Source: Microvirga ossetica
Lineage (GTDB): Bacteria > Pseudomonadota > Alphaproteobacteria > Rhizobiales > Beijerinckiaceae
Reading direction: 5' to 3'
Assembly: GCF_002741015.1 (NCBI RefSeq)
Contig: NZ_CP016616.1
Location: 4,614,501-4,678,500, forward strand
DNA: 64,000 nt
Below the pieces are notes generated by a model that saw only the letters and a program-made list of their open reading frames with translations, was not told the DNA's origin and searched no databases. Both the position numbers and the translations under genes were made by a program. Of this stretch, positions 29,846-38,589 are shown piece by piece; position 1 is the stretch's first letter, and every line of letters starts with the position of its first letter.

Positions 29846-30640
29846 ATGAAGCCAATGAAGAAGCATAGGCGAGTTTCACCAACACTGCTGAGCTTAGCCT
29901 TGATATCGGGCTTAATGCTTGCCAGTGCCGGGCTTCGGCTCCCAAACGCGCACGCTGCTACTACTGGCAGCCAGGAGCCTCACTCCTTCACAAAGGAAAT
30001 CCGCAAGTCCGTGACCCTCAACTACCTCCTCTACGTTCCGTCAGGATACGGGCAGGACACGAGCATGCGCTGGCCGTTGATCCTGTTCCTCCACGGAGCC
30101 GGAGAGCGCGGCTCCGATCTCGAAAAGGTCAAAGCCTATGGTCCACCCAGACTGGTATCAGAAGGCCAGGAACTGCCCTTCATCATTGTCTCTCCACAGG
30201 CTCCGGAGCGCACCACCTGGGATCCGGACGCGCTTAATGCGCTTCTTGACGAGATTGTCGGCCACTACGCTGTCGATGAAGGCCGGATCTATCTGACCGG
30301 TGTCAGCATGGGAGGTGCTGGAGCCTGGAGGTTGGCTTCAGCTTACCCGGAGCGCTTTGCTGCTACAGCGCCGATTTGTGGGGTGGGGGATCCCAGCACG
30401 GCCCGGCGACTCGCGAAAATTCCAACATGGGTGTTTCATGGCGCCAAAGATGACCTTGTCCCGCTCCAGGCGAGCCAGGAGATGGTTGATGCCTTGAGGG
30501 AGGTTGGAAACGCAGCGAAGTTTACAATCTATCCCGATGCCGGGCACGATTCTTGGACACCGACCTACAACAATCCCGCCCTTCTTGATTGGTTTTTGAA
30601 CCAGAAACGGCAGGCGCCCAGTGTTTCTCACCTTAGGTGA
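29846..30640 (+). CDS. Secreted prolyl-oligopeptidase/esterase-like hydrolase
   Basis: 264 residues. A signal peptide ends AHAAT near 39. The alpha/beta hydrolase core has oxyanion strand LILFLHGAGERG, nucleophile GVSMGGAGAW, acid WVFHGAKDDLVP and His in AGHDSWT. The set matches the COG4099-type 'predicted peptidase' group related to feruloyl and carbohydrate esterases. It probably hydrolyses an ester in the periplasm. ATG 29855 is an alternative start. Confidence 0.88.
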   Translation: MKPMKKHRRVSPTLLSLALISGLMLASAGLRLPNAHAATTGSQEPHSFTKEIRKSVTLNYLLYVPSGYGQDTSMRWPLILFLHGAGERGSDLEKVKAYGPPRLVSEGQELPFIIVSPQAPERTTWDPDALNALLDEIVGHYAVDEGRIYLTGVSMGGAGAWRLASAYPERFAATAPICGVGDPSTARRLAKIPTWVFHGAKDDLVPLQASQEMVDALREVGNAAKFTIYPDAGHDSWTPTYNNPALLDWFLNQKRQAPSVSHLR

Positions 30641-30649
30641 TGGGATCGG

Positions 30650-31258
30650 TCAAGCTGTCAACTTAAGCGCATAAGAGCTTTTTGACAGTCTCAACTCCAG
30701 GCCATTGAATTTGCGTAATCTGCCTCGAACCCGAATCCGCGAAAAGCAAGCAAAACCTGTCAAATTGAGGATGCCGTGGGCTACAGCACAATTGCGAACC
30801 CCGGTCCGGAGCTGGATCGGCAAGTGCGATCCCGTCTCGATCCAGTTGTTGTTCGGCTCGGGCTTGGTTGCAAAGGGGTCGGTGTTGCTCGTGTCCGTGC
30901 CGCCGCGCAGCATGTACATGAAGCCGACCTTCCCGGCCGGTGGGTCCTTGCGCCCGATCAGGGCGGCCACCCATGCGAGCGCATTGGCGTCGACGCACAT
31001 CGGGTCCGGTCCGGGAGAGTTCGGATCGTCGGGGATGCAGGTGAACCCATTCGTGCCCTTACGGACTGTGCGCATTTCCCCATGTTCGTTGGCCACCATG
31101 ATGGTGGCGTTCTTGGCCACCGCGGGCGGGGCCGCCTCCATGGCGCTCTTGATGGCCTACTCGTCACTCATGGGCTTCATGCTGTGCTGGGCCAAGGCCG
31201 ATGAGGAGACTGCGACAACGCAAAACGCAACCGACGCGAGAGTGCAAAGCCGTCGTAT
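30650..31258 (-). pseudogene. Secreted hypothetical protein with lost start codon and internal amber stop
   Basis: Reading leftward from 31258 the frame begins ATA (not ATG), 7 bases after AGGAGG, and encodes a full signal peptide ending SSSALAQHS. After MKPMSDE it meets TAG (31159-31157) and then continues in frame with SAMEAAPPAVAKNATIMVAN and a body rich in DPNSPGPDPMCVD, as in a secreted Rhizobiales family of unknown function. The C-terminal 50 residues after NNNWIETGS look unrelated to that family, so the 3' end is also altered. Three lesions make a dead gene likely. Confidence 0.7.
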
Positions 31259-31545
31259 GGCTAACCTCCTGTCGTGATGCGACATGCCATTCTACCCCAA
31301 TCTCCCTGTTGCGTTAACCTCTCAATAGCATGAGAGAAAGCCGGCACACTGGTCCCAAACCTTCGCCGTTCAGTAATGCGGCCTCTGGCTGACAGGCTTA
31401 ACAATTTCTCCCAGGAGTGTCTGCTATCCGACAGACAGAGATGCCCTCGTCCAGTATCGGAACTCTATAAAACAAGTGGATGTATGGGGTGGGAGCGGCC
31501 GATAAGCTGCCACGCATTTGGTGCCTTGATTGTTGGACTGAGCCG

Positions 31546-31830
31546 ATGAACCGACACTCGTTTAGTTCGCCTGTTGTCGTGACCCTTGAGACCGCCCCCG
31601 GGCAGAAGCGTCAGTACCCGATCAGGGACCTCTACAAAGCCATGGCCGCAATGCGCTGGTACAAGCTCAGGCCTCTGAGTGATCTTCGTGTCATCAGTCC
31701 TGGAATTTGGCTCGTGACGGCTTCCGCTATAGCCCGGGCGCACGAGCAGCCCGATCCCGCGACCGTCGAGCACGCTCGCGACATGTTTGCCGCTCTTGCA
31801 AAAGCCGCCGGAGTTCTCGCCGGTCTGTAA
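31546..31830 (+). CDS. DUF982-like small protein
   Basis: 94 residues from ATG 31546 (an ATG at 31480 is possible). The layout of an N-terminal beta pair, a central RWYKLRPLSDL segment and a C-terminal helix VEHARDMFAALAKAAGVL resembles DUF982 proteins, which are short and abundant in Rhizobiales with unknown role. The ribosome site is weak. It stands alone among degraded sequence. Confidence 0.5.
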   Translation: MNRHSFSSPVVVTLETAPGQKRQYPIRDLYKAMAAMRWYKLRPLSDLRVISPGIWLVTASAIARAHEQPDPATVEHARDMFAALAKAAGVLAGL

Positions 31831-32297
31831 GCTCCAAAAAGGGAATTGGCTGCGGATGTGGAGCGCAAGAAGAAGCACAAGAAGCTGGCCCAGGTCTTCA
31901 AGGGCATCTTCAAACGGTGAGACAGCGAGGTCGGCCGGGAAGCGGCTCGCGATCGACAGAGAGAGGTCGAACGGCACTTACCGCTGGGCGACAGTCACTT
32001 GTGAGGTCCACAACGGCCGGAGGAGGGGCTCGGCAATGACGCTGCCAATGATGATCAGCGACGCGAGCACCAATCCAATCCGGCCACAGACCGCAACTCG
32101 ATCCTTCCAGGGCACGTTTGAACCCTCCGAGCGTCTCACATCGCGGACAACGTAGAGGAGTGACGGTTGGTTGCCAATACGGCCAAGCCGGTCCCCGTGC
32201 CCCCTTCATGGCTTGCTCCCTTTGGCCTGCTTCGTTGTTTCAGGAAGGAGTGCTAAGTCTTGCAAGACCAACCTCATTCGGCGGGATCTCACCCGGC
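31831..32297. other. Intergenic region with coding debris
   Basis: About 470 bases. Near 31830-31920 an open stretch reads ADVERKKKHKKLAQVFKGIF and stops, the tail of some basic protein with no head. A perfect 12-base palindrome GTCTTGCAAGAC lies at 32257-32268, just upstream of the next small frame. No intact gene was seen. Confidence 0.35.
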
Positions 32298-32471
32298 ATG
32301 ACCACGCGGACGCTCCTCCTTGCGCATGTCGGTAGTGCCGTGCTTGGAACGGCGGCCCTGTGGTGGTTTGTCATGCCGGGAGCCGCCCTGGAAGCGATCG
32401 CTGATGGCATTTCAGCCGCTGCCGTGGCGGGCTATGCTGAAATCATGGCGATCAGGCTTGGCCTTCTCTGA
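32298..32471 (+). CDS. Possible 57-residue membrane peptide
   Basis: Starts ATG ACC ACG and encodes two hydrophobic stretches (LLLAHVGSAVLGTAALWWFV and ISAAAVAGYAEIMAIRLGLL). Codon use looks coding. There is no strong ribosome site, so it remains a candidate only. No family was recognised. Confidence 0.35.
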   Translation: MTTRTLLLAHVGSAVLGTAALWWFVMPGAALEAIADGISAAAVAGYAEIMAIRLGLL

Positions 32472-32805
32472 CATTCTCTCATGCGGATTGCGTGGGTCGG
32501 CGCCGACAACCCGATGATCGCACCACTGCCTGCGCTGAAGGCAGCAGCTCCACTCGAAGTACAGTGATTTCGTCCCAGCGGGCCTCCCTGAAGCCAGCTA
32601 TGGTCTCTCGGCTTGGATCGTTGGAGCATTGCCCCCATTGCTCCTTCTCCAGGCGGGGAGGGGCCGGCGATGGTGCCATTTCTGGCCCCTCCCTCCCCAC
32701 GCAAAAGCTCCCTCGCCGACGAGTTGATGGAGCCGGGACGGAGCTGAGTCTCAAACCCACTCTCACGACAGATGAATAGGCCTGTAAGGCGCCACAGGGT
32801 GTATC
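32472..32805. other. Intergenic region without a recognisable gene
   Basis: About 330 bases. Open frames exist on both strands but show low-complexity, shadow-like composition. Nothing could be supported. Confidence 0.3.
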
Positions 32806-32943
32806 TTGGTTCCAACGGGAAACGCCCGTGACCTGCACCGCTTCCTCGAAGTGGGCAAGGACTTTTCATCGTGGATGAAGGACCGCATCAACCAGGACAG
32901 CTTCGTGGAAGGCGTCGACTGCGGTGTTGACTTTGGTCCCCTA
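32806..32943 (+). pseudogene. Phage antirepressor (AntA/AntB) N-terminal fragment
   Basis: The stretch NARDLHRFLEVGKDFSSWMK followed by DRINQDSFVEGVD matches the N-terminal AntA/AntB domain of phage antirepressors (typical NARELHxFLxVGKDFSxWIKxRI). It then loses similarity after about 45 residues and has no proper start. It is the only clear phage trace in the window and indicates an excised or decayed prophage. Confidence 0.7.
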
Positions 32944-33008
32944 AGCATCGTTCAGAAGGGATATGGAAATCGGTCAGCTGCCATCTGTATGTGCGAGCGG
33001 CCAAGAGG

Positions 33009-33152
33009 CTAGGGGTGTTGAGGCAGCTCGCCCGGATCTGCGTCTAACAACCGGATTATTGCAGTGATGAGTAGTATCGTGGTGATGATGCCGCTCACGC
33101 CCACGATGAACCGAAAAAAGTGTTCTACGAAATCCTCTGGCAGCCGCCTCAT
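33009..33152 (-). CDS. 47-residue single-helix membrane protein
   Basis: ATG at 33152, three bases after a GGGGGAG ribosome site. It encodes a charged N-terminus (MRRLPEDFVEHFFRF), one membrane helix (IVGVSGIITTILLITAIIRL) and an acidic tail ending GELPQHP. The strong ribosome site and clean amphipathic design support a real short gene. No family was recognised. Confidence 0.5.
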   Translation of the reverse strand: MRRLPEDFVEHFFRFIVGVSGIITTILLITAIIRLLDADPGELPQHP

Positions 33153-33356
33153 GATCTCCCCCCGAGATCTCTTCTAGGGAGGAAATCGGCGGTGATCCGT
33201 AACATAGGTTAGGGAGCGCTCGGCGATCTCGTCTGTCGGTGCCTTCTCCAGAAACATGACGCCGTGGTTCGCCCCTCGGCTCTGCACCAGACGCGCTTGG
33301 ACCGGCTTTGGTGCACAATTCAGACGTGGGCTGCTTTCATTCCCTGGCGCTGGAGC

Positions 33357-34007
33357 TTAGGTGATGCGCTGGGACACGGGCATGCCAAGTCGGGTCATGA
33401 CATTGAGGACCTTGCAGCCAGCAGCGGCTTCGGTCTTCTGTGTTGGCAGAGTCCGGGCGTGGAGGCGGCGGCCAATCAGGGTCTTGTAGCGCATTATCGC
33501 CACCTCGCCCAAAGGACCGCCGGCCGTAGTTGACCGCCTTTTGCCAGCCGCGCCGACCACGCTCCTGGATTATCTGGAAGTGCCGGTCGCGCTGCGCGCG
33601 CCGTCTCGGCGTCGATCACCACGTTCACTGGATCAGTTGCTGTTCTTACTGCCTTGGCGACGGCAGGTCGACGCTGCGGCGCGAAAAGGTGGTGTGATCG
33701 GGGACCGGGAGATTAACATCAAGCAGACGCAGGATCGAGGCCAGCATGCCTTCGGGCCGGCGCCAGGGCCGACCAAATGCCAGCCGCAGCATCAGGCCAG
33801 TTTCGACGACCATCTCGGAGTATCGCCGTGGTCGACCACGCCGGCCCGTGTTTGCCGGGGTCCACGCGTCAGCGCCTCAGCCGTCACCCACACCGTCAGG
33901 TCGCCGCGCCGACACAGTGCCGCATCATAGTCGCGCCAATTCTTTGCACGGTAGCGAGCCTTTGGAATCCTGTGGCGGCGCTCTTGATTGATCTTGTAGG
34001 GCATGCA
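33357..34007 (-). pseudogene. Degraded IS5-family transposase (left copy)
   Basis: From 34007 leftward: MPYKINQERRHRIPKARYRA and DYDAALCRRGDLTVWV, the N-terminus of an IS5-family DDE transposase. The frame then shifts near 33860 to ETGLMLRLAFGRPWR and PVPDHTTFSRRS, stops, and resumes near 33520 as EVAIMRYKTLIGRRLHARTL with MTRLGMPVSQRIT at the end. The middle with the DDE aspartates is lost. It is dead, and it lies left of the sugar ABC operon in opposite orientation to the right copy. Confidence 0.85.
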
Positions 34008-34137
34008 GCTCTCGGCTTCAGACAAGCGCCTCTATACCTCACCCCTGCGTTAAGCACGACACCTCAGGCCGGATAACGCACCAACGTCTCACCCAAGGAG
34101 AGTGACATTTGCAACGGGAAGAGGAGTGGCTGTTCTT

Positions 34138-34159
34138 GAGATGTTATAAAAAACATCTC
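34138..34159. promoter_or_regulatory. Perfect inverted repeat upstream of the sugar ABC operon
   Basis: GAGATGTT-ataaaa-AACATCTC, 8-bp arms with a 6-base AT loop, 147 bases before the ABC ATPase start. It lacks the CG core of LacI-type operators. It may be a repressor site for the operon or an end of the adjacent insertion. Confidence 0.4.
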
Positions 34160-34305
34160 GTATTACAAACAGTTTGGGACTTGAGCACCTCCCTAGGACT
34201 CTTGCTCGGTGCCAAAATCAGCCTAACATGTTACTGATACTAACGGTGGTCTCGCCAAACGCCTTGGTAACTCCGTCCAAAGCGGCTCCGTTCTAGGAGG
34301 CGATC

Positions 34306-35979
34306 CTGTCTGTTGCTCAGGAAAGAGAAGATCAGATCGACCCCTCTGTCAGCGCCTTGGTCATGCAAGGGGTGAGCAAGACATTTGGCAAAATCGACGT
34401 GTTGCGGAACGTTGATTTTGACCTTCGGGCCGGCGAAATCCATGCCCTTATGGGTGAGAATGGAGCTGGAAAATCCACACTCATGAAAATCGCTGGCGGG
34501 ATCTATCATGATTACCGCGGCGAGATGGCGGTTTTCGGTGAACCAGTGCGGTTCGCCAGCCCGCGGGACGCCTCCCGGGTTGGGATTGCCGTGATCCACC
34601 AAGAACTCAATCTTGTCCCTGCCATGACAGTTGCTGAGAACATTTTCCTCGGGTACGAGAAGGTGCGCGGGATACCTTTTCTCGTTGACCGGAAGGCCCA
34701 GGCACGCGCCGCCGCGCGCATCCTCAACACACTCAACTTCCAGGCCTCTCCCCACGCACCTGTGAGCAGTCTGCGTATCGGCGAGCAGCAACTCGTCGAG
34801 GTAGCGAAGGCGCTGGCGCAGAATGCACGCATCCTCGTTATGGATGAGCCGACCTCTGCGCTGTCGGTAGCGGAGGCCGAGCGATTGCACGCCATCATCC
34901 GCCGTCTCTCGTCGGAGGGAGCGAGCATTGTCTACATCTCACATCGGATGGAAGAGGTGTTCAACCTAGCGCAGACAATCACCGTCCTGCGTGACGGCGC
35001 GGTCGCAGGCAGCCTCCCCGCCGCCGGCGTTTCTCGCCGCGATCTGATCCGCCTCATGGTCGGACGTGACGTTCAGGAATTTCTGAGTCTCCGCAGCAAG
35101 GAAGTGGCTCGAGAGCCGGATCTAGACCTGAAGCCTCCCGTTCTTTCGGTACGCAATCTCTGGCTTACCCATCCGAAACCCACGGTGAGCCGCCCGCGAC
35201 TCGTCGATGGAGTGTCCTTCGATGTCGCCGACGGCGAGGTGCTCGGACTTGCCGGGTTGATGGGTGCTGGACGCAGCGAGGTGCTTGAAACCATCTTTGG
35301 CGCCCAGACGATGGCGTCCGGCGGCCAGATCAGGATCAATGGACAACTGGTCACGATCGGCTCCCCGACCGAGGCAAAGCAAGCTGGGCTTGCGCTCGTG
35401 ACGGAGGATCGGAAAAGGGATGGGCTTGTGCTCGACGCAGGGGTCGATTTCAACCTTGCCCTTCCCGTGCTGAAGCAGCTTTCCGCGGCGATGTTCGTCT
35501 CTCGAAAAGCTGAGAACGACCTCGCTGTGCGGCAGATTCGATCTCTCGGAATCCGGGTCCGAAGCCCGCGCCAGGCCGCGAGAACATTGAGTGGTGGCAA
35601 CCAGCAGAAGGTGGTCTTAGCCAAATGGCTCGAAACCAGTCCACGCGTTCTGCTGCTCGACGAGCCTACACGCGGCATCGACGTGGGCGCGAAGGCGGAG
35701 ATCTACCGCCTAATCCAGGATCTGAAAGAACGCGGGCTCGCGGTGGTCTTGGCAAGTTCGGAATTGCCGGAGCTGATGGCGTTGAGTGACCGCATCCTGG
35801 TGTTGCGGGAAGGGCAACCCACCGCTCTCCTGAAGAAAATCGAATTCTCGCCCGACCTTATCATGGACTACGCATCGCCGGGTGGCGCGGTGCAGATGGT
35901 GTTCCAGGGAGTAGCAGGAAACGCTCCTGAAGCCGAATCCGCAGATAGAATCACGGCCGGTCGCAGAGCTGGCGTCTAG
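34306..35979 (+). CDS. Ribose-type sugar ABC transporter ATPase (RbsA-like)
   Basis: Two fused nucleotide-binding domains. NBD1 has GENGAGKST, signature LRIGEQQLVEVA and Walker B ILVMDEPTSAL. NBD2 has the degenerate P-loop LMGAGRSE normal for RbsA, plus LSGGNQQKVVLAKWL and LLLDEPTRGIDV. Start choice: a perfect AGGAGG (34295-34300) is followed after 5 bases by CTG at 34306, giving 557 residues beginning (M)SVAQERE. The first conventional starts, TTG 34357 and ATG 34363, lack a ribosome site and would trim the N-terminus. CTG is therefore inferred. It heads an ATPase-permease-binding protein operon with no sugar kinase or isomerase beside it. Confidence 0.9.
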   Translation: MSVAQEREDQIDPSVSALVMQGVSKTFGKIDVLRNVDFDLRAGEIHALMGENGAGKSTLMKIAGGIYHDYRGEMAVFGEPVRFASPRDASRVGIAVIHQELNLVPAMTVAENIFLGYEKVRGIPFLVDRKAQARAAARILNTLNFQASPHAPVSSLRIGEQQLVEVAKALAQNARILVMDEPTSALSVAEAERLHAIIRRLSSEGASIVYISHRMEEVFNLAQTITVLRDGAVAGSLPAAGVSRRDLIRLMVGRDVQEFLSLRSKEVAREPDLDLKPPVLSVRNLWLTHPKPTVSRPRLVDGVSFDVADGEVLGLAGLMGAGRSEVLETIFGAQTMASGGQIRINGQLVTIGSPTEAKQAGLALVTEDRKRDGLVLDAGVDFNLALPVLKQLSAAMFVSRKAENDLAVRQIRSLGIRVRSPRQAARTLSGGNQQKVVLAKWLETSPRVLLLDEPTRGIDVGAKAEIYRLIQDLKERGLAVVLASSELPELMALSDRILVLREGQPTALLKKIEFSPDLIMDYASPGGAVQMVFQGVAGNAPEAESADRITAGRRAGV

Positions 35980-36002
35980 AAGAACGACGATTGGAGGAGC
36001 CC

Positions 36003-37400
36003 GTGGGGTCGCGAGTTTACGCGGAAGTGCTCAGCACTTTCCTGCTTCGAACGAAGCTGTACTGGAGCCTCCTGATCCTGCTCGCCGTAGGCATCATCAC
36101 ATCACCTGTGTCTTCCAAGGGCGTCAACATTTTCCTGAGCACCGGAAATCTGTCAGATGTGCTGCGGCAGGTGTCGAACAATGGGATCGTTGCAGTGGGT
36201 ATGACACTCGTGATCCTCACCGGCGGCATTGATCTCTCCGTCGGCTCGATCATGGCGCTTGGCTCGGTGCTCTGCGCCATGCTGCTCACACACGATGAGC
36301 GGACGAGCGCCACCCTCCTGTCATTTCCGGTTCTTGCCGCGGTTTGCGCTTTTTGTACAGCCTGGGGCGCCTCCCACTTGATGGGCTTGCGTGATCACGC
36401 AGCTGGCACGAAGTTGTCAAGCGCGCACCGCGCACTCGCCACGGGGCTCGCAGGGCTGGTGGCAGCGCTTGGAGCTTGGTGGCTTGCAGCCGCGCAGGTG
36501 CAGAGCAAGTTCGGCGTCATTGGCGTCCTCATTGTCGTGCCGGCGGTGGGCCTCGCCTTTGGGTGGTTTAACGGACTCATCATCACCAAAGGCCGCCTGC
36601 AACCCTTCATCGTGACGCTTGCAATGATGGTGGGCGTACTCGGGATCGCCAGGGTCGTAGCTGGTCAGGACGCAGCGGTGCACCCGGTTTATACAGGCAC
36701 CAATGCAACGGAGGACTTCGACATCCTCCGCTCCCTGCTCTACCGCATTGTGCCGGTCCCGGGCCTGTTCTTTCTTGCCGTTGTCGTTCTCTCCGCGACG
36801 CTACTGCGAGTCACCACCTTCGGACGATATGTCTATGCCATCGGCGGCAACGAGCAAGCGGCACGCCTCTCGGGGGTGGAAGTCGACCGGGTGAAGATCG
36901 CGGTCTATGCGATCTCTGGCTTCCTCGCGAGCCTAGCCGGAGTCCTATACACGGCCCAATACAGGCAAGGTAAGCCTGATGCTGGGGTTGGAATGGAACT
37001 CGATGCCATCGCGGCCGTGGTGATAGGTGGTACGAGTCTGATGGGTGGCAAGGGTTCGATTGCCGGTACCTTCGTCGGCGTGCTCATATTTGGGTTTCTG
37101 AGCAACATTCTCCAGCTCAACAACATCGACAGCAACACGCAACTGGTTCTGAAAGGCGGCATCATCCTTGCTGCCGTACTGGTGCAGGAACGATCTCTCG
37201 GCGATCTCCTCGGCCTCAAGTACCTGTTCAGCTGGCGTCCGGATCACTCCATAGCCGCACACGCCCACCATGACTTCTCACCGCAGCAAACTGTAACACC
37301 GGCATCGGCAACCGAGAGGCAGTTGATCGACCATCCATTACATAAGGGAGGATCAGGACAGCATCTACAGCCATCGAATGCGAAACATGACTCGAACTAA
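36003..37400 (+). CDS. Ribose-type sugar ABC permease (RbsC-like), extended
   Basis: 465 residues against about 320-350 for RbsC. The family core is clear: ILTGGIDLSVGSIMALGSV, FGRYVYAIGGNEQAARLSGV, and AVVIGGTSLMGGKGSIAGT. Extra length comes from an inserted pair of helices at about 100-175 and a hydrophilic tail of about 65 residues (from WRPDHSIAAHAHHD). GTG 36003 lies 5 bases after GGAGG. The permease starts 23 bases after the ATPase. The tail ends 16 bases before the binding protein, so it may be a read-through of intergenic sequence. Confidence 0.9.
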   Translation: MGSRVYAEVLSTFLLRTKLYWSLLILLAVGIITSPVSSKGVNIFLSTGNLSDVLRQVSNNGIVAVGMTLVILTGGIDLSVGSIMALGSVLCAMLLTHDERTSATLLSFPVLAAVCAFCTAWGASHLMGLRDHAAGTKLSSAHRALATGLAGLVAALGAWWLAAAQVQSKFGVIGVLIVVPAVGLAFGWFNGLIITKGRLQPFIVTLAMMVGVLGIARVVAGQDAAVHPVYTGTNATEDFDILRSLLYRIVPVPGLFFLAVVVLSATLLRVTTFGRYVYAIGGNEQAARLSGVEVDRVKIAVYAISGFLASLAGVLYTAQYRQGKPDAGVGMELDAIAAVVIGGTSLMGGKGSIAGTFVGVLIFGFLSNILQLNNIDSNTQLVLKGGIILAAVLVQERSLGDLLGLKYLFSWRPDHSIAAHAHHDFSPQQTVTPASATERQLIDHPLHKGGSGQHLQPSNAKHDSN

Positions 37401-37416
37401 GTGATGGGAGTAAACC

Positions 37417-38376
37417 ATGGAACGTAGGACTTTTCTCAAAATTACTGCCAGCGGGCTTATCATGGCCGCTTCGCCGCTTCGCTCTGCATTCGCACAGGCG
37501 AAGAAATACCGCTTCGGCTTCTCGCAATCGACAACGCTCGAGCCGTGGCGCGTTCAGTTCAACAAGGACATGAAGCGGGAGGCCGATATGCATCCCGAGG
37601 TTGAGCTTCTCATCTCAGATGGCCAGGACAAGACCGAGAAGCAGGTCGCAGACGTCGAGAATTTCATCCGGCAGGGTGTTGACGTGCTCCTGATCTCACC
37701 CAAGGAGTCAGCTGGCCTTACGGGTGTGACCTTGAAGGCAATCGAAGCCGGCATTCCTGTGGTTGTCCTCGACCGAAACGTGAATACCGACAAGTTCACC
37801 CAGTTCATTGGTGGCGATAATGTGTTGATTGGGCGAGCGGTTGGCGAATACGCGGTAAAGGTGCTAGGCGGTCCTGGTCAAGCGAAGGGCAATGTTGTGG
37901 AAATCTGGGGTGGCTTTGGAACCCAAGCCTCACATGACCGCTCGAATGGCTTTCATGAGATTGCCGACAAGGAAAAAGGTATCAAGCTCGTCAACGAGAA
38001 GATCGACTGCGACTGGAAGCAGAACAAGGCCTACGATCTGATGGCCAACCTGCTCAAGGCTCACGAGGAGATTGACTTGGTCTACGGCCACAATGATCCC
38101 ATGGCGTACGGTGCCTACCTCGCGGCGAAGGATGCTGGTCGAGAAAAGGACATCAAGTTCCTCGGTGTTGACGCGATTCCAAACGAGGGCGTTCAATGGG
38201 TGAACAAAGGCCAGCTAACTGCAACATTCCTCTATGCCACCCCTGGTGCGGAGGGTGTTCGTCAGGCGCTCAAGATTGTTAAAGGCGAGAAGGTGCCGAA
38301 GACCATAACTCTGCCGACAGCCACGGTCGACAAGAGCAATGCTATGCAGATTCTCAAGGAGAACGGCCTCGGCTAG
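37417..38376 (+). CDS. Ribose-type sugar-binding protein with Tat signal
   Basis: 319 residues. The N-terminus MERRTFLK is a twin-arginine export motif, and the signal ends SAFAQA near 28. The mature part is a Peripla_BP_4 fold: YRFGFSQSTTLEPWRVQFN, GVDVLLISPKESAGL, GIPVVVLDRNVNTD, VYGHNDPMAYGAYLAA. It binds a monosaccharide, probably a pentose, and loads the ATPase/permease above. Export by Tat rather than Sec is notable but seen in this family. The ribosome site is GGGAG. Confidence 0.92.
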   Translation: MERRTFLKITASGLIMAASPLRSAFAQAKKYRFGFSQSTTLEPWRVQFNKDMKREADMHPEVELLISDGQDKTEKQVADVENFIRQGVDVLLISPKESAGLTGVTLKAIEAGIPVVVLDRNVNTDKFTQFIGGDNVLIGRAVGEYAVKVLGGPGQAKGNVVEIWGGFGTQASHDRSNGFHEIADKEKGIKLVNEKIDCDWKQNKAYDLMANLLKAHEEIDLVYGHNDPMAYGAYLAAKDAGREKDIKFLGVDAIPNEGVQWVNKGQLTATFLYATPGAEGVRQALKIVKGEKVPKTITLPTATVDKSNAMQILKENGLG

Positions 38377-38389
38377 GCCACCTCTCACC

Positions 38390-38424
38390 GGTGCGGGTAA
38401 TGCCCGCACCGCGTCGTTCTTTTC
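38390..38424 (+). terminator. Intrinsic terminator of the sugar ABC operon
   Basis: GGTGCGGG-taatg-CCCGCACC, an 8-bp perfect GC stem with a 5-base loop, 14 bases past the binding-protein stop, followed by a T-rich run (TTCTTTT). Confidence 0.75.
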
Positions 38425-38589
38425 ATCAGAAGCTGATCATGCACTGGCTCAATGAGCCGACCTGCTGGCAGACTGAGGGTGACACGCCGCGTTGTCGCAC
38501 GAATAGGCGAGCTGGTAACCGGAACCGAGCGACATAGGAGGACTGCGCCCCTCCTGTCGGACATGTGCCGTGCCCTTCAAGGCCAATGC

